A stretch of 14,506 nt of DNA, taken from Promethearchaeota archaeon. GTDB taxonomy: Archaea > Asgardarchaeota > Lokiarchaeia > Sigynarchaeales > SOKP01. Both the position numbers and the translations under genes were made by a program. The notes beneath the pieces were generated by a model that worked only from the letters and a program-made list of their open reading frames with translations, was not told where the DNA came from and ran no database searches. Location: contig JABXKC010000053.1 in NCBI GenBank assembly GCA_013375495.1, forward strand, positions 1 through 14,506, written 5' to 3'. Positions 5,822 through 13,555 of the stretch are shown here, in pieces (the first letter of the stretch is position 1; each line of letters starts with the position of its first letter).

Positions 5822-7948
5822 ATGAATCTTAAAAAGAGATCTCTGCTAATAAGTATTTTTTGTGTTTTCTTCATTTCAATTAGCTCTAATTTAATCTTCT
5901 ATGGAAGAGATAATAATTTGAAATTAGAAGAATTTCATCAAGTTAAATTAAAGAGCAGTGGTTATTGGAATCTTACGGGAACTTCAATTCATATAGATAA
6001 TGATGACCCTTCTCGCAATTGGGCAATTACAACAGCAACGAATGAATGGTGTAGTGGTTCTGGAACTTGGAGCGATCCTTTCGTTATAGAAAATATTACG
6101 ATTAATGGGCAAAATACAGGTCATGATAGTATTCTAATTGTTAATTCTGATGTATTCTTTAGTATAAGAAATTGTAGCTTAATAGGAGGAGCGGGGAGAG
6201 CTATATATTTAAAAAACACGGATAATGGAATATTAATCAATAATAATTGTTCAGGCGATCAGAGAGGTATTTTTTTAGAAAATTCAAACAATAACACTTT
6301 ACAGAATAATATAATAAACGATAACATGTACGACGGAATAGAGATTCAAAGTTATACGGACAAAAACTCCAATAATAATATTATTTTTAATAATACAATT
6401 AAGAGGAATGAGTATAATGGTATCTATTTGACGACTGATTATTATCATTGTGATCATACTACTATATCGTACAATAGAATTGAGGGTAATCAGAGAAATG
6501 GAATCTTCTTTGAAACAACACATTCACACTTTGATGATAATACTATTTTTAATAATTCAATCGCTCACAACAGAGATCATGGTATCTATTTAAGGCAGAC
6601 TATTAATTCTAATATTGGAAATAATAATGTATTCAATAACACTGATGACGGAATATATTTATTAGGTTCTAGCATTAATTTATTAAATAATTCCATTATA
6701 ATGAACGAAATCGGTATTGAATTATTTCATTCTACGATTTATGCTCAATGTAATAATTTGATTAATAACACTTTATATGGCATCTACATTGACGAAATTT
6801 CAGATGATTCCATCATTTTTAATAACACATTTATTGAAAATACAATAAACGGATATGATATTGGCATAAATAATCTGTGGAATTTTGGAACACTGGGAAA
6901 TTATTGGGATGATTATATTGGTACTGATTCAAATGATGATGGAATTGGAGATAATCCTTACGATGTTTCCCCTGTGGGAGGTAGCTTAGATAATTATCCT
7001 ATTTGGGAGGATGGTGATGATTTAGCTCCAGATATCATTATTAATTCCCCTACAATAAATCAAGTATTTGGATTTGACGCTCCTTATTTTGATATTGATG
7101 TTTACGACTATTACTCGATAAACAAGACATGGTATACGATTGATGAGGGAGATACAAATTACACTATATCTGCATTCACAGGCACTATTAATCAAACAAC
7201 ATGGGATAATAAGGGGCATAGCAATATAACTCTTATATTTTATGCAAATGATAGTTTAGGACATTTAGGATCTAATGAAGTTATAATTTCGAAGGATATT
7301 TTAAAACCGATTATCAGTATTAATGCTCCCAAGTCAAATCAGCTGTATGGAATTATGTCTCCTTTGTTTTCTCTTACTATTGATGAACCTAATCTTCACA
7401 GAAAGTGGTATTCCCTCAATGGGGGTCAAAATATCACATTTACATCAGAAATACGAATTAATCAAGCTGAATGGGACAAGTGTGGAAACGGTACGGTAGA
7501 GATCAAATTTTATGCAAATGATACAGCGGGGAATACGAATAACATTCATACAATTGTAAGAAAAGATGCTAATGAACCCAGTATTATTATAAATATTCCC
7601 TTCCCTAATCAAACATTTGGAACAAGCAGTCCAAAATTTAACATATCTATTATTGAAGAGAATTTAGTTATTTGTTGGTATACCATAGAAGGAGTACTGG
7701 GAGAATTTAGCTTTAATGGGTTAAATGGTATAATTAACCAAACTATATGGGATAACATACCTGAAGGTTTAGTAAGGATCACATTTTTTGCGGAAGATGA
7801 AGCAGGAAATGTAGGATCTAAAGTAATTTTCATTGTAAAAAAAATTCCAGTAGAACCAGAAGATGCAATCCCGGGATATGATATAATGATTATGATAATT
7901 ATTTTACTGTCTCTTCTTTTAATAAATCTAAGAAAAGCAGAGAAATGA
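5822..7948 (+). CDS. Secreted beta-helix surface protein with three Ig-like repeats and membrane anchor
   Basis: The 708-residue protein opens with basic residues and a hydrophobic stretch (8-27), a signal peptide. Residues about 80-345 are PbH1/NosD-type right-handed beta-helix repeats rich in Asn ladders (NNNTLQNN, 'NGIYL', 'DGIYLL'). They end in an acidic, probably calcium-binding segment, GNYWDDYIGTDSNDDGIGD then NPYDV, typical of archaeal NosD-like proteins. Three Ig-like modules of about 90 residues follow, starting near 400, 494 and 583. Each has an 'I-I-x-I-N-x-P' opening, a 'W-Y-x-I/L' core and an 'F-x-A-N/E-D' strand. A C-terminal IPGYD motif leads into one transmembrane helix and a basic tail, resembling archaeal surface-sorting signals. 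Many N-x-S/T sites suggest glycosylation. It probably acts in cell-surface attachment or carbohydrate binding. Confidence 0.85.
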   Translation: MNLKKRSLLISIFCVFFISISSNLIFYGRDNNLKLEEFHQVKLKSSGYWNLTGTSIHIDNDDPSRNWAITTATNEWCSGSGTWSDPFVIENITINGQNTGHDSILIVNSDVFFSIRNCSLIGGAGRAIYLKNTDNGILINNNCSGDQRGIFLENSNNNTLQNNIINDNMYDGIEIQSYTDKNSNNNIIFNNTIKRNEYNGIYLTTDYYHCDHTTISYNRIEGNQRNGIFFETTHSHFDDNTIFNNSIAHNRDHGIYLRQTINSNIGNNNVFNNTDDGIYLLGSSINLLNNSIIMNEIGIELFHSTIYAQCNNLINNTLYGIYIDEISDDSIIFNNTFIENTINGYDIGINNLWNFGTLGNYWDDYIGTDSNDDGIGDNPYDVSPVGGSLDNYPIWEDGDDLAPDIIINSPTINQVFGFDAPYFDIDVYDYYSINKTWYTIDEGDTNYTISAFTGTINQTTWDNKGHSNITLIFYANDSLGHLGSNEVIISKDILKPIISINAPKSNQLYGIMSPLFSLTIDEPNLHRKWYSLNGGQNITFTSEIRINQAEWDKCGNGTVEIKFYANDTAGNTNNIHTIVRKDANEPSIIINIPFPNQTFGTSSPKFNISIIEENLVICWYTIEGVLGEFSFNGLNGIINQTIWDNIPEGLVRITFFAEDEAGNVGSKVIFIVKKIPVEPEDAIPGYDIMIMIIILLSLLLINLRKAEK

Positions 7949-8041
7949 GTTTACCTTAGAAATTGTTCAATTATACTTTGTACAAGTCATCTTTTAATCT
8001 TAAAAGTCTATTTAGTTTTCGATCATGAATCGAAGCAATTT

Positions 8042-8251
8042 CTATATTTTTTCACAAACTCGATTTAGCCTTCCTTTGAAAGCTATGAGAAACGATGTGA
8101 TAAACGCGAGTTGAGTCATTTTATCCTCCACTTCTATCAAGGTGCTGTAGGTGATGTTAACTCTCTCGCACAAATCTTCGATGAATTCTTCTGGTGTTTC
8201 AATAATTTCTCCATGAAAGCTTTCTTCCTCTACTAGTTTCAAACCGATCAC
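8042..8251 (-). CDS. Repeat-borne 69-aa protein, copy B
   Basis: This is the paralogue of the copy A protein, about 77% identical and of exactly equal length. The start is GTG at 8251 (MIGLKLVEEES), preceded by AAAAAAGAA. The segment TPEEFIEDLCERVNI is nearly invariant between copies and is probably the functional core. Cys28 and Cys66 are conserved in A and B. The gene lies 80 nt downstream of the first HEPN gene on the same strand. It could be co-transcribed with it, although a T-run sits between them. Function unknown. Confidence 0.65.
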   Translation of the reverse strand: MIGLKLVEEESFHGEIIETPEEFIEDLCERVNITYSTLIEVEDKMTQLAFITSFLIAFKGRLNRVCEKI

Positions 8252-8316
8252 TTCTTTTTTATAAATATATTTAGATATAACGATTTAAAACTAAATAATT
8301 TCGAAAGTATTTAAAC

Positions 8317-8322
8317 AAAAAA
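8317..8322 (-). terminator. Possible T-run terminator after the first HEPN gene
   Basis: On the minus strand CTCTTTTTTG begins about 9 nt after the HEPN stop. Short U-runs end transcription in archaea. The run also sits at the upstream edge of repeat B, so it could separate the HEPN transcript from the repeat gene. Confidence 0.35.
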
Positions 8323-8331
8323 GAGTCATTT

Positions 8332-9363
8332 TTAAATTGGTTTAAAGGGGAATTTACATTGTTTACATATTATCAGTGTAATAGTGGGTAAAATGCAATA
8401 ATAGTCTATTTCACTGCAATCAGGACATTGTATTATTTTTCCATATGACATATACAAATTCTCAATTCTCCGCTTTAACATAATTGCAAGAGCTAATGCA
8501 TCAAATCCCTTATCCAGTACTATGAGAACGTGATAATAATCATTTAATTGAGCAATATTTTTAATAACATCATATGTGAACTCATTTTTATTATTATAAT
8601 CTCTAATTCTTATTGACCCATTTTCTAATACTATCATATTTTTATGAGCACAAGAATTTCTAACATGAATTAATACTTTTAATGCCTCTCTAGGATAATC
8701 TGGAGGAGTTCTATCGTTATTATTATATAATTGAAATATATCTCTAATTGAGGTTAAGGGATAAGGTCTATCCTCCCAACTATAAATCTGTTTTTCTATA
8801 TATACGCATTTTCTTTTAAAATATTCATAAAATGCTATAAAGTAAGCTTGGAAAATGCGTAAGCGTTCTACAATAGGGATATTTTTATCAGTGAGAACTT
8901 CAAAGTAGTTATATTTCTCAGCTAAATCCGCATTTTCTAACATTAAAGAATTTGCGGCCTTAATGTCAGGGACAGGTATAATAGCGTTTGTATAAAGTTT
9001 AGTCAAGAAATCACTAGACAAATGATTTTGATTTGGTATTATCCTGTTTGAAAGATATAAAAACCAACCTATAAAAATATCATGTGATTCTTGTAGGATT
9101 CTACCCTCATCTAAAAGAATTTGAGTACTACATAGTCGTAAAATAAAAACAGAAAAAGTATCATACCACCCCAAGGGATTAAAAGTCTTTTTCTCATCTA
9201 CTAACGCCCAAAAAGTGTCGAGCACTCTTTTTAAAGAGAGTATTTCGAATTTCCCAAAAAATTCTCTAAAAAATTTTTCCAATACTTGATTTATTTGGCT
9301 CTCATATTTTCTAAGATCAGTATAATTTTTTATGATTGGAAAAGGATTTCTCAAGTATGGCAT
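8332..9363 (-). CDS. HEPN-domain protein with C-terminal zinc ribbon
   Basis: The 343-residue protein is mostly alpha-helical. Near its C-terminal third 'VRNSCAH' gives R235-x4-H240, the Rx4-6H signature of HEPN domains. It sits after a helix (LKVLIHV), as in HEPN ribonucleases of toxin, abortive-infection and CRISPR-linked systems. The last 31 residues form a zinc ribbon (C313, C316, C333, C336, with an extra C323). By family the likely activity is metal-independent RNA cleavage, or a sensor or structural HEPN role. The N-terminal 200 helical residues match nothing I know. It starts with ATG at 9363, about 15 nt after an AT-rich TATAA-like stretch, so its mRNA may be nearly leaderless. It diverges from a second HEPN gene 373 nt away, and both are bounded by repeat copies. 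Confidence 0.65.
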   Translation of the reverse strand: MPYLRNPFPIIKNYTDLRKYESQINQVLEKFFREFFGKFEILSLKRVLDTFWALVDEKKTFNPLGWYDTFSVFILRLCSTQILLDEGRILQESHDIFIGWFLYLSNRIIPNQNHLSSDFLTKLYTNAIIPVPDIKAANSLMLENADLAEKYNYFEVLTDKNIPIVERLRIFQAYFIAFYEYFKRKCVYIEKQIYSWEDRPYPLTSIRDIFQLYNNNDRTPPDYPREALKVLIHVRNSCAHKNMIVLENGSIRIRDYNNKNEFTYDVIKNIAQLNDYYHVLIVLDKGFDALALAIMLKRRIENLYMSYGKIIQCPDCSEIDYYCILPTITLIICKQCKFPFKPI

Positions 9364-9736
9364 AGTTAGGATATCTTAATTTATGATGAATTTCAATTTG
9401 AAAATCGAATAGATTCTGTCCAATAGTCCTCAGTATGGGACTCACTACGTCGAGAAAAAGGCATTATTACAAACCATTTATATTTTTCCTTAGACAATTC
9501 TATTTTTTCCTCTTTTTCAGTACTTTTAATTATGTGAAGTGTATTTTTACTCTTCTAACAATTTTACGAGCTTTAACACTCTATTCTTTATAAATTTAAT
9601 TCAATTTTGCTCTAAACATATTAAAGCCACAAATTAAATGTTCACGCAATATTTGCTATTGGAGAGTGAGGAAAAACATATATTTCTGTAGTGTTTATAA
9701 TAAATTAAGTTAAAAATTTACATAGGAAAACCTTTA
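9364..9736. other. Intergenic region between the two HEPN genes
   Basis: This 373-nt stretch has no convincing gene on either strand. It holds promoters for both neighbours: an ATAAATTAAG-type box near 9375-9385 for the leftward gene and TTTATAATAAA at 9694-9704 for the rightward one. A small hairpin (AGTCC/GGACT, 9425-9442) and several T-runs (9485-9520) are present. I see no tRNA, C/D box or CRISPR signal. Confidence 0.5.
9694..9704 (+). promoter_or_regulatory. TATA box of the second HEPN gene
   Basis: TTTATAATAAA is centred about 38 nt before the ATG at 9737. This predicts a start site near 9724 and a leader of about a dozen bases that contains AGGAAAA. Confidence 0.45.
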
Positions 9737-10792
9737 ATGTCTCAGAATATCAAGGATCAAATCCCACTGGAAAATGTGAAAAAATTTATCAAATGTTATC
9801 TCTACCAATTAAAGAAAGAGGGTTTTACACTTTCTCAAGAGAATCCTACAGTAGAGGTTTTTCCTAAAAGACAAACTCTTATTGGATTATCGTTAATAAA
9901 TGAGAAAAACACAGAAATAAAATGTATGTTTGTAGATAATCCTCGTAGAGGAAATGACTATTTATTTGTTTCAGTTGAAGAAATAAAACGAGAAGATATG
10001 CTTGAAGAGTTAGGAAAAATCTATGCTTTTAGGAAAATAAATCTAACGAGAGCTTATAATGCTTATTCTATTAATTTACAAAGAGTAGAGAGTCTACTAG
10101 AAGATGGACATTATGCTGTAGCTTTAGTTTTTTTAGTATCTGCCTTTGAGAATATTACTAAAGATTTGTTTTTTCTTAATAATGAATTATGGTTTCCTCA
10201 AGATGTTGAAGACTTTGGTGATGATATTTATGAAAAGATTGGTGTTTTAATTGATCCTGATATAAACAACGACTTTATAGATATTTTCTATTCAAGTGTT
10301 AAGGAAATAAATGGCAGAAAATTTGGAATTGACTCTACAAATTTAGATATGGCAAAAAAATGGAAAAATTTAAGATATTGGGAAAAGATCTATAAAATTT
10401 GCAAGGATTTAGGGATTTATAACATGTATTCATTGAAAAAACAAGGAAATAATGGGGAGGAAATAGGAAGATTTGAAATATTAAAAGAAGTCTTAGAAAA
10501 ACAAGCTAAAGGAATGAGAATTCTTAATTTCCAAAAGGTTTCTGGGAAATGGGGTATAAAGAAATTGTTTGAAACATTCTTCAATATCGATCTTAAAGGA
10601 TTTGATGAAACTTTTACTAATATTGATAAATATATTCAAAAAAGACATAAAATTATTCATGGAACTCTAAAAGATGAAGAAATCAATTTATATATGGTTG
10701 ATGATTTTAAATCTATGATTTTAAAGGTTGTCTCTTATTTTAGGGATGAAATTTCTATTAGAATCAGGGAGGATTTCTTTTTTTTTACTTAA
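9737..10792 (+). CDS. HEPN-domain protein (RiboL-PSP/ApeA-like style)
   Basis: The protein has 351 residues. Residues 1-95 are alpha/beta with no known match. The helix LEDGHYAVALVFLVSAFEN (from about 121) carries the acidic and polar residues that pair with the catalytic motif in many HEPN nucleases. The motif is 'KRHKIIHG' with R303-x4-H308, followed by the usual amphipathic last helix. The separation of the two halves by about 150 helical residues is a larger insert than in minimal HEPN toxins. Expected role: RNA cleavage in defence or growth control; this comes from the family, not from direct evidence. The reading frame ends in a T-tract encoding DFFFFT, so a length change in that run would alter the C-terminus. 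It converges on repeat remnant C. Confidence 0.65.
   Translation: MSQNIKDQIPLENVKKFIKCYLYQLKKEGFTLSQENPTVEVFPKRQTLIGLSLINEKNTEIKCMFVDNPRRGNDYLFVSVEEIKREDMLEELGKIYAFRKINLTRAYNAYSINLQRVESLLEDGHYAVALVFLVSAFENITKDLFFLNNELWFPQDVEDFGDDIYEKIGVLIDPDINNDFIDIFYSSVKEINGRKFGIDSTNLDMAKKWKNLRYWEKIYKICKDLGIYNMYSLKKQGNNGEEIGRFEILKEVLEKQAKGMRILNFQKVSGKWGIKKLFETFFNIDLKGFDETFTNIDKYIQKRHKIIHGTLKDEEINLYMVDDFKSMILKVVSYFRDEISIRIREDFFFFT
10775..10786 (+). terminator. T-tract at the end of the second HEPN gene
   Basis: TTTCTTTTTTTTT at the very 3' end of the coding region is a strong archaeal-type U-run. It encodes the Phe run before the stop at 10790-10792, so termination could begin within the gene's last codons. 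Confidence 0.4.
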
Positions 10793-10808
10793 TAAAATAG
10801 AACTAGAA

Positions 10809-10915
10809 GTATAGAATGTCATAAAAATCTTTTTAGTTTTCGATCGTGAACCATATTAATTTCTATAAATTTTCGCAGACTCGATTCAACCTTCCTTTGA
10901 GTGCCATTAGAAAAC
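10809..10915 (-). repeat. Dispersed repeat, copy C (3' remnant only)
   Basis: The 37-nt tail at 10809-10845 is almost identical to those of A (one difference) and D (one difference). Only the last part of the 69-codon gene remains. The homology stops exactly at the stop codon of the membrane zinc-ribbon gene (10916-10918), so the remnant forms that gene's 3' flank. Confidence 0.75.
10863..10915 (-). pseudogene. Truncated copy of the 69-aa repeat gene
   Basis: On the minus strand the frame reads FLMALKGRLNRVCENL then TAG, matching the last 16 residues of copies A and B. Everything upstream, including start and promoter, is missing and replaced by the end of the 218-aa gene. It cannot be expressed as a separate protein. 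Confidence 0.75.
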
Positions 10916-11572
10916 CTATCTGGTTAATTTATAACCACAATTTCCGCAGAAATCAGAATCCGGGTTTAATTTTTCACCACAGTCGGTACAAAACTTCATC
11001 TTTGATTCTTCAATCCCAGTTTTGGTTTTATCAATAACATCAAGCAATCCATATCTTTCGTTTAAAATACTTTTTGCCCAATCATCAAAATAGACCCAAT
11101 CTGATGAATCTGGAGATTTTATCATAAGAACTCGCTTTCCAGCTCTAAATCCAAACATTGTTCTACTATTAATATTATCTTTATGCTTTTTATGACGGCT
11201 CGCATTAATAGGATAAACTAAAATACCTAATAGAATTAAACCAATTAAGCTTAATCGAAGAGGATTTAAAAGGTCTGTTCCAAACGTTCCTATAAAATTC
11301 AGTATAATTACAAATACAAAAATGCCAATTGTGAATATTGAATTTATTAATATGATTTTAAGGTTCTTACTATCTAAATCAGAATCTCTTCTAGAACAGT
11401 CCCTACAAACGGGAACCTTACTTGATGCAGTCCAGGTGGTGGTAGTTGTTGTTTTGACTACACCCATAAAGCTCTCTTGTTTTGATTGATACACTTTCGA
11501 GATAGGGTGATTAATTAGATCTTCTTCCGAACCACATTTAATGCATTTAAGATCAGTTATTTTAAGTGCCAT
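10916..11572 (-). CDS. Membrane protein with N- and C-terminal zinc ribbons
   Basis: The 218-residue protein has a first zinc site from CIKC (C10, C13) and CRDC (C56, C59). A Thr run (VVKTTTTTTW) lies in the loop between them. Two transmembrane helices (about 71-93 and 102-122) follow, then a soluble region of about 70 residues. A zinc-ribbon hairpin CTDCG...CGNCG (C195, C198, C209, C212) ends the protein. Both ribbons should face the cytoplasm if the helices form a hairpin. The architecture is typical of uncharacterised Asgard and other archaeal proteins; no function can be named. The ATG at 11572 lies 30 nt after the stop of the 107-aa gene, so the two are probably one transcript. Its stop abuts repeat remnant C. 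Confidence 0.75.
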   Translation of the reverse strand: MALKITDLKCIKCGSEEDLINHPISKVYQSKQESFMGVVKTTTTTTWTASSKVPVCRDCSRRDSDLDSKNLKIILINSIFTIGIFVFVIILNFIGTFGTDLLNPLRLSLIGLILLGILVYPINASRHKKHKDNINSRTMFGFRAGKRVLMIKSPDSSDWVYFDDWAKSILNERYGLLDVIDKTKTGIEESKMKFCTDCGEKLNPDSDFCGNCGYKLTR

Positions 11573-11602
11573 TTTTTATATTCATGAATTGTAGTTTAAA
11601 AT

Positions 11603-11926
11603 CTATCCTAAATCAAAAACCTGACCACATTTTGTGCAAAATTTCAGATCAATATTCATCGCACTACCGCATTTCAGGCAATATTTTACATTATCAGATT
11701 TAACTTCTTTAACATTGTATTTTTTCTCGTATTTCCTCGATTTTCTTCTATTTAAATAGGAAGGTAACCAGCAACAATCTAGAATTAGAAGACCTATTAG
11801 TGTTATACCAGCAAAGACAGTTCCAAGAGTATCTAATCCCAGAAGAAAAAATATTCCATATACTCCTGCTGCAATAAAAATTATAATTGCATACAGTACA
11901 ATATCTTGAAAGCGAGCATGACCCAT
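11603..11926 (-). CDS. Small two-TM protein with C-terminal zinc ribbon
   Basis: The 107-residue protein has two transmembrane helices (about 9-29 and 33-53) and a basic linker (NRRKSRKYEKK). Its ribbon is CLKCG...CTKCG (C83, C86, C97, C100). Its plan repeats the C-terminal half of the downstream 218-aa protein, and the two may act together. It starts with ATG at 11926, about 35 nt after the TATA box at 11959-11966. Function unknown. Confidence 0.75.
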   Translation of the reverse strand: MGHARFQDIVLYAIIIFIAAGVYGIFFLLGLDTLGTVFAGITLIGLLILDCCWLPSYLNRRKSRKYEKKYNVKEVKSDNVKYCLKCGSAMNIDLKFCTKCGQVFDLG

Positions 11927-11958
11927 TTAAATCACAATTTTTAAGTTAAATCTATTTG

Positions 11959-11966
11959 TATATAAT
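11959..11966 (-). promoter_or_regulatory. TATA box of the zinc-ribbon membrane gene pair
   Basis: TTATATAC on the minus strand is about 33-40 nt before the ATG at 11926. It gives a short predicted leader and would drive both the 107-aa and 218-aa genes. The rest of the 176-nt gap (11927-12102) shows only a small CTTC/GAAG hairpin near 12040. Confidence 0.5.
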
Positions 11967-12102
11967 ACTTTCGTTTTTTTAATTTAGAATTGTTATTGAA
12001 ATTTTAGAAATGTTTAACAGTGAACCCGGATAGATTAAACTTCTTTTGGAAGCTCTTAATATTGAGTTTTTAAAGTGCCACTTAATTTATCGAAAAAAAT
12101 TT

Positions 12103-12657
12103 CTAATAATTCCCTTCTCTTCTTTTTCTTACTAAATTAAGAATTACTGCTAACGAGATAAACCCACCGATAAATCCAGTAATCATTATAAGTAAAATTT
12201 GAATCCCATTAACATCTTGAGGGTCATCATTATCAGTCATGAACCACCCATGGGTGTAAATTTGCATAGTTGGGGCAAATGGGGTTAGTTGCCAGAAGAT
12301 TGTATATTCTCCGGGAGGTAATATTACAGCGTGGTGATCGGAATCCCAACTAGCAATATCGATTGTAGCATCAATATAGATTTGAAACGATTGGTTTTGT
12401 CCCGTCGCTTTACTCATGATAGTAATATTGCCAGTAACTACTCCCTGAAACCCACTGAAGTAGTTCCCAACTATTAACTTGTATTTATTTCCTAATAAAG
12501 GTCTGGGGGTTTCAATATTGAAATCTTCCTGACCTTCGTCAAGATCACCCCAATTATTAATATACATAACCCTTCTCGATAATGTGAGAGCAAACAAGGT
12601 AGCAGGGGTCAATGCGATTATAATAATTGCTATAGTTTTTATTAAGTTTTTATCCAT
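12103..12657 (-). CDS. Double-anchored protein with an extracellular beta-rich domain
   Basis: The 184-residue protein has a hydrophobic segment at each end (about 5-25 and 151-175) followed by a basic tail. About 120 residues between them should lie outside the cell. That part is rich in aromatic and beta-type sequence (KYKLIVGNYFSGFQG, 'LPPGEYTIFWQL') and resembles the small beta-sandwich domains found on archaeal surface proteins. There is no cysteine or catalytic motif. It starts at the ATG at 12657, with CTTATATCT (12680-12687, minus) placed for a nearly leaderless transcript. It lies 50 nt after the GRAM-like gene on the same strand. Function unknown. Confidence 0.7.
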   Translation of the reverse strand: MDKNLIKTIAIIIIALTPATLFALTLSRRVMYINNWGDLDEGQEDFNIETPRPLLGNKYKLIVGNYFSGFQGVVTGNITIMSKATGQNQSFQIYIDATIDIASWDSDHHAVILPPGEYTIFWQLTPFAPTMQIYTHGWFMTDNDDPQDVNGIQILLIMITGFIGGFISLAVILNLVRKRREGNY

Positions 12658-12679
12658 AATCTTTCAATTTGCCTTTTTA

Positions 12680-12687
12680 GATATAAG
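12680..12687 (-). promoter_or_regulatory. Possible internal TATA box before the double-anchored protein
   Basis: CTTATATCT on the minus strand is about 25 nt before the ATG at 12657. It could start a separate transcript with almost no leader. Read-through from the GRAM-like gene is equally possible. Confidence 0.3.
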
Positions 12688-12707
12688 GAGTTATCCTCTA
12701 AACTGAA

Positions 12708-13481
12708 TTATTGATTTTCGTTTAGTGCTTCAAGTAAATTTTTCTTAATTTCTTCCATTCTTACTTTATCTCCTTTTATCTTATCAATAGAAACTTGTAC
12801 ATCGAGTCTAGCACCATAAGTCTTACCTTGAACCTCGTAATCGATACCTAGTATATACTGAACCCCAGATCCCTTTTTCTTAATATGATAAGCGTTATGA
12901 ATTGGATAAACAAATCCATAGGACATTATACCTGCCTCTAGAGCGGGCTTACACAGAGATTCTCTAATAGCACCACCAGTCATCATATGGTTAAAATTTT
13001 TCGCATATCCGTACTTGGTTGGCATAACAACTCCAGGTATGGCCTGTACTATGCTGGTTAACACTTGTAATCCGCATGCGATTATTCTCTGGTTCGTTAA
13101 AAAAATCTGACCTTTTTTGACATGTTGATAAGTCTCTTGTATGGAACCGTAAAAAGAATCTAATATTGTCTCACCCTCAAATAAACAATATTTTTCAATG
13201 AGATACTTATCTAGTTCGTAAAATTTTTCCTGGACTGGTTGAGATCGTTTTCTTAGCATTAATTGAAGACCGATAATCATGTTATTTGCAGAATATTTAG
13301 GATCGTTTCGAGCAAAATCAGCAAATATTTCTCCAAACTGTGGAATATCTTTTATCTCTATTGATCTGATAAGGTCAATTAAAAGTTTTACAGCTTTTTT
13401 AGCGTTTTTCATGTCTTTTTTGCTTAAAAAATCCAAAATTTGTTTTTTTATTTTTTCAATATTTATGACCATTAATATCAC
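12708..13481 (-). CDS. Cytoplasmic protein with a GRAM/PH-like domain
   Basis: The protein has 257 residues from GTG at 13481, or 254 from the in-frame ATG at 13472, which I think equally likely. No clear ribosome binding site decides between them. Residues 1-95 are helical and may be an interaction or repeat domain. Residues about 98-135 carry the GRAM/bacterial-PH pattern: 'EGETILDSFYGSI' then 'KKGQIFLTNQRIIACG', where a beta strand leads into 'L-T-N-x-R-I'. An amphipathic C-terminal helix ends the protein. GRAM/PH folds bind lipids or proteins at membranes, and a role at the membrane is inferred from that. There is no TM helix. It stands first in a minus-strand run with the double-anchored protein gene. 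Confidence 0.7.
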   Translation of the reverse strand: MILMVINIEKIKKQILDFLSKKDMKNAKKAVKLLIDLIRSIEIKDIPQFGEIFADFARNDPKYSANNMIIGLQLMLRKRSQPVQEKFYELDKYLIEKYCLFEGETILDSFYGSIQETYQHVKKGQIFLTNQRIIACGLQVLTSIVQAIPGVVMPTKYGYAKNFNHMMTGGAIRESLCKPALEAGIMSYGFVYPIHNAYHIKKKGSGVQYILGIDYEVQGKTYGARLDVQVSIDKIKGDKVRMEEIKKNLLEALNENQ

Positions 13482-13555
13482 TTAGAGTAAGTTAAAATGT
13501 TGTTTTGAAAAGATAGTGAAATAATCACACTCTCGATTATAAGTTTTTGTAAATT

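Larger units (their letters stand above)
7996..8322 (-). repeat. Dispersed repeat, copy B (intact gene)
   Basis: The coding part is complete. The 3' tail (7996-8024) has drifted from those of A, C and D, although its last 14 or so bases (TTTAGTTTTCGATC on the plus strand) are kept. Its upstream block at 8281-8320 matches copy D at 13852-13892 at about nine of ten positions and includes TTTAAATAC, a likely TATA element. The unit lies directly after the HEPN gene that ends at 8332, on the same strand. Confidence 0.78.

Noticed and set aside
9425..9442. Hairpin AGTCC/GGACT between the HEPN genes
   Set aside because: It has only five pairs with an 8-nt loop and no U-run next to it. Short stems like this are expected by chance.
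9364..9736. C/D box RNA starting at the ATGATGA near 9383
   Set aside because: No CTGA D-box lies at a suitable distance on that strand, and the reverse strand lacks a C box.
10846..11037. 63-codon plus-strand frame
   Set aside because: It runs antisense through the repeat remnant and the zinc-ribbon end of the 218-aa gene, whose cysteine motif is clear.
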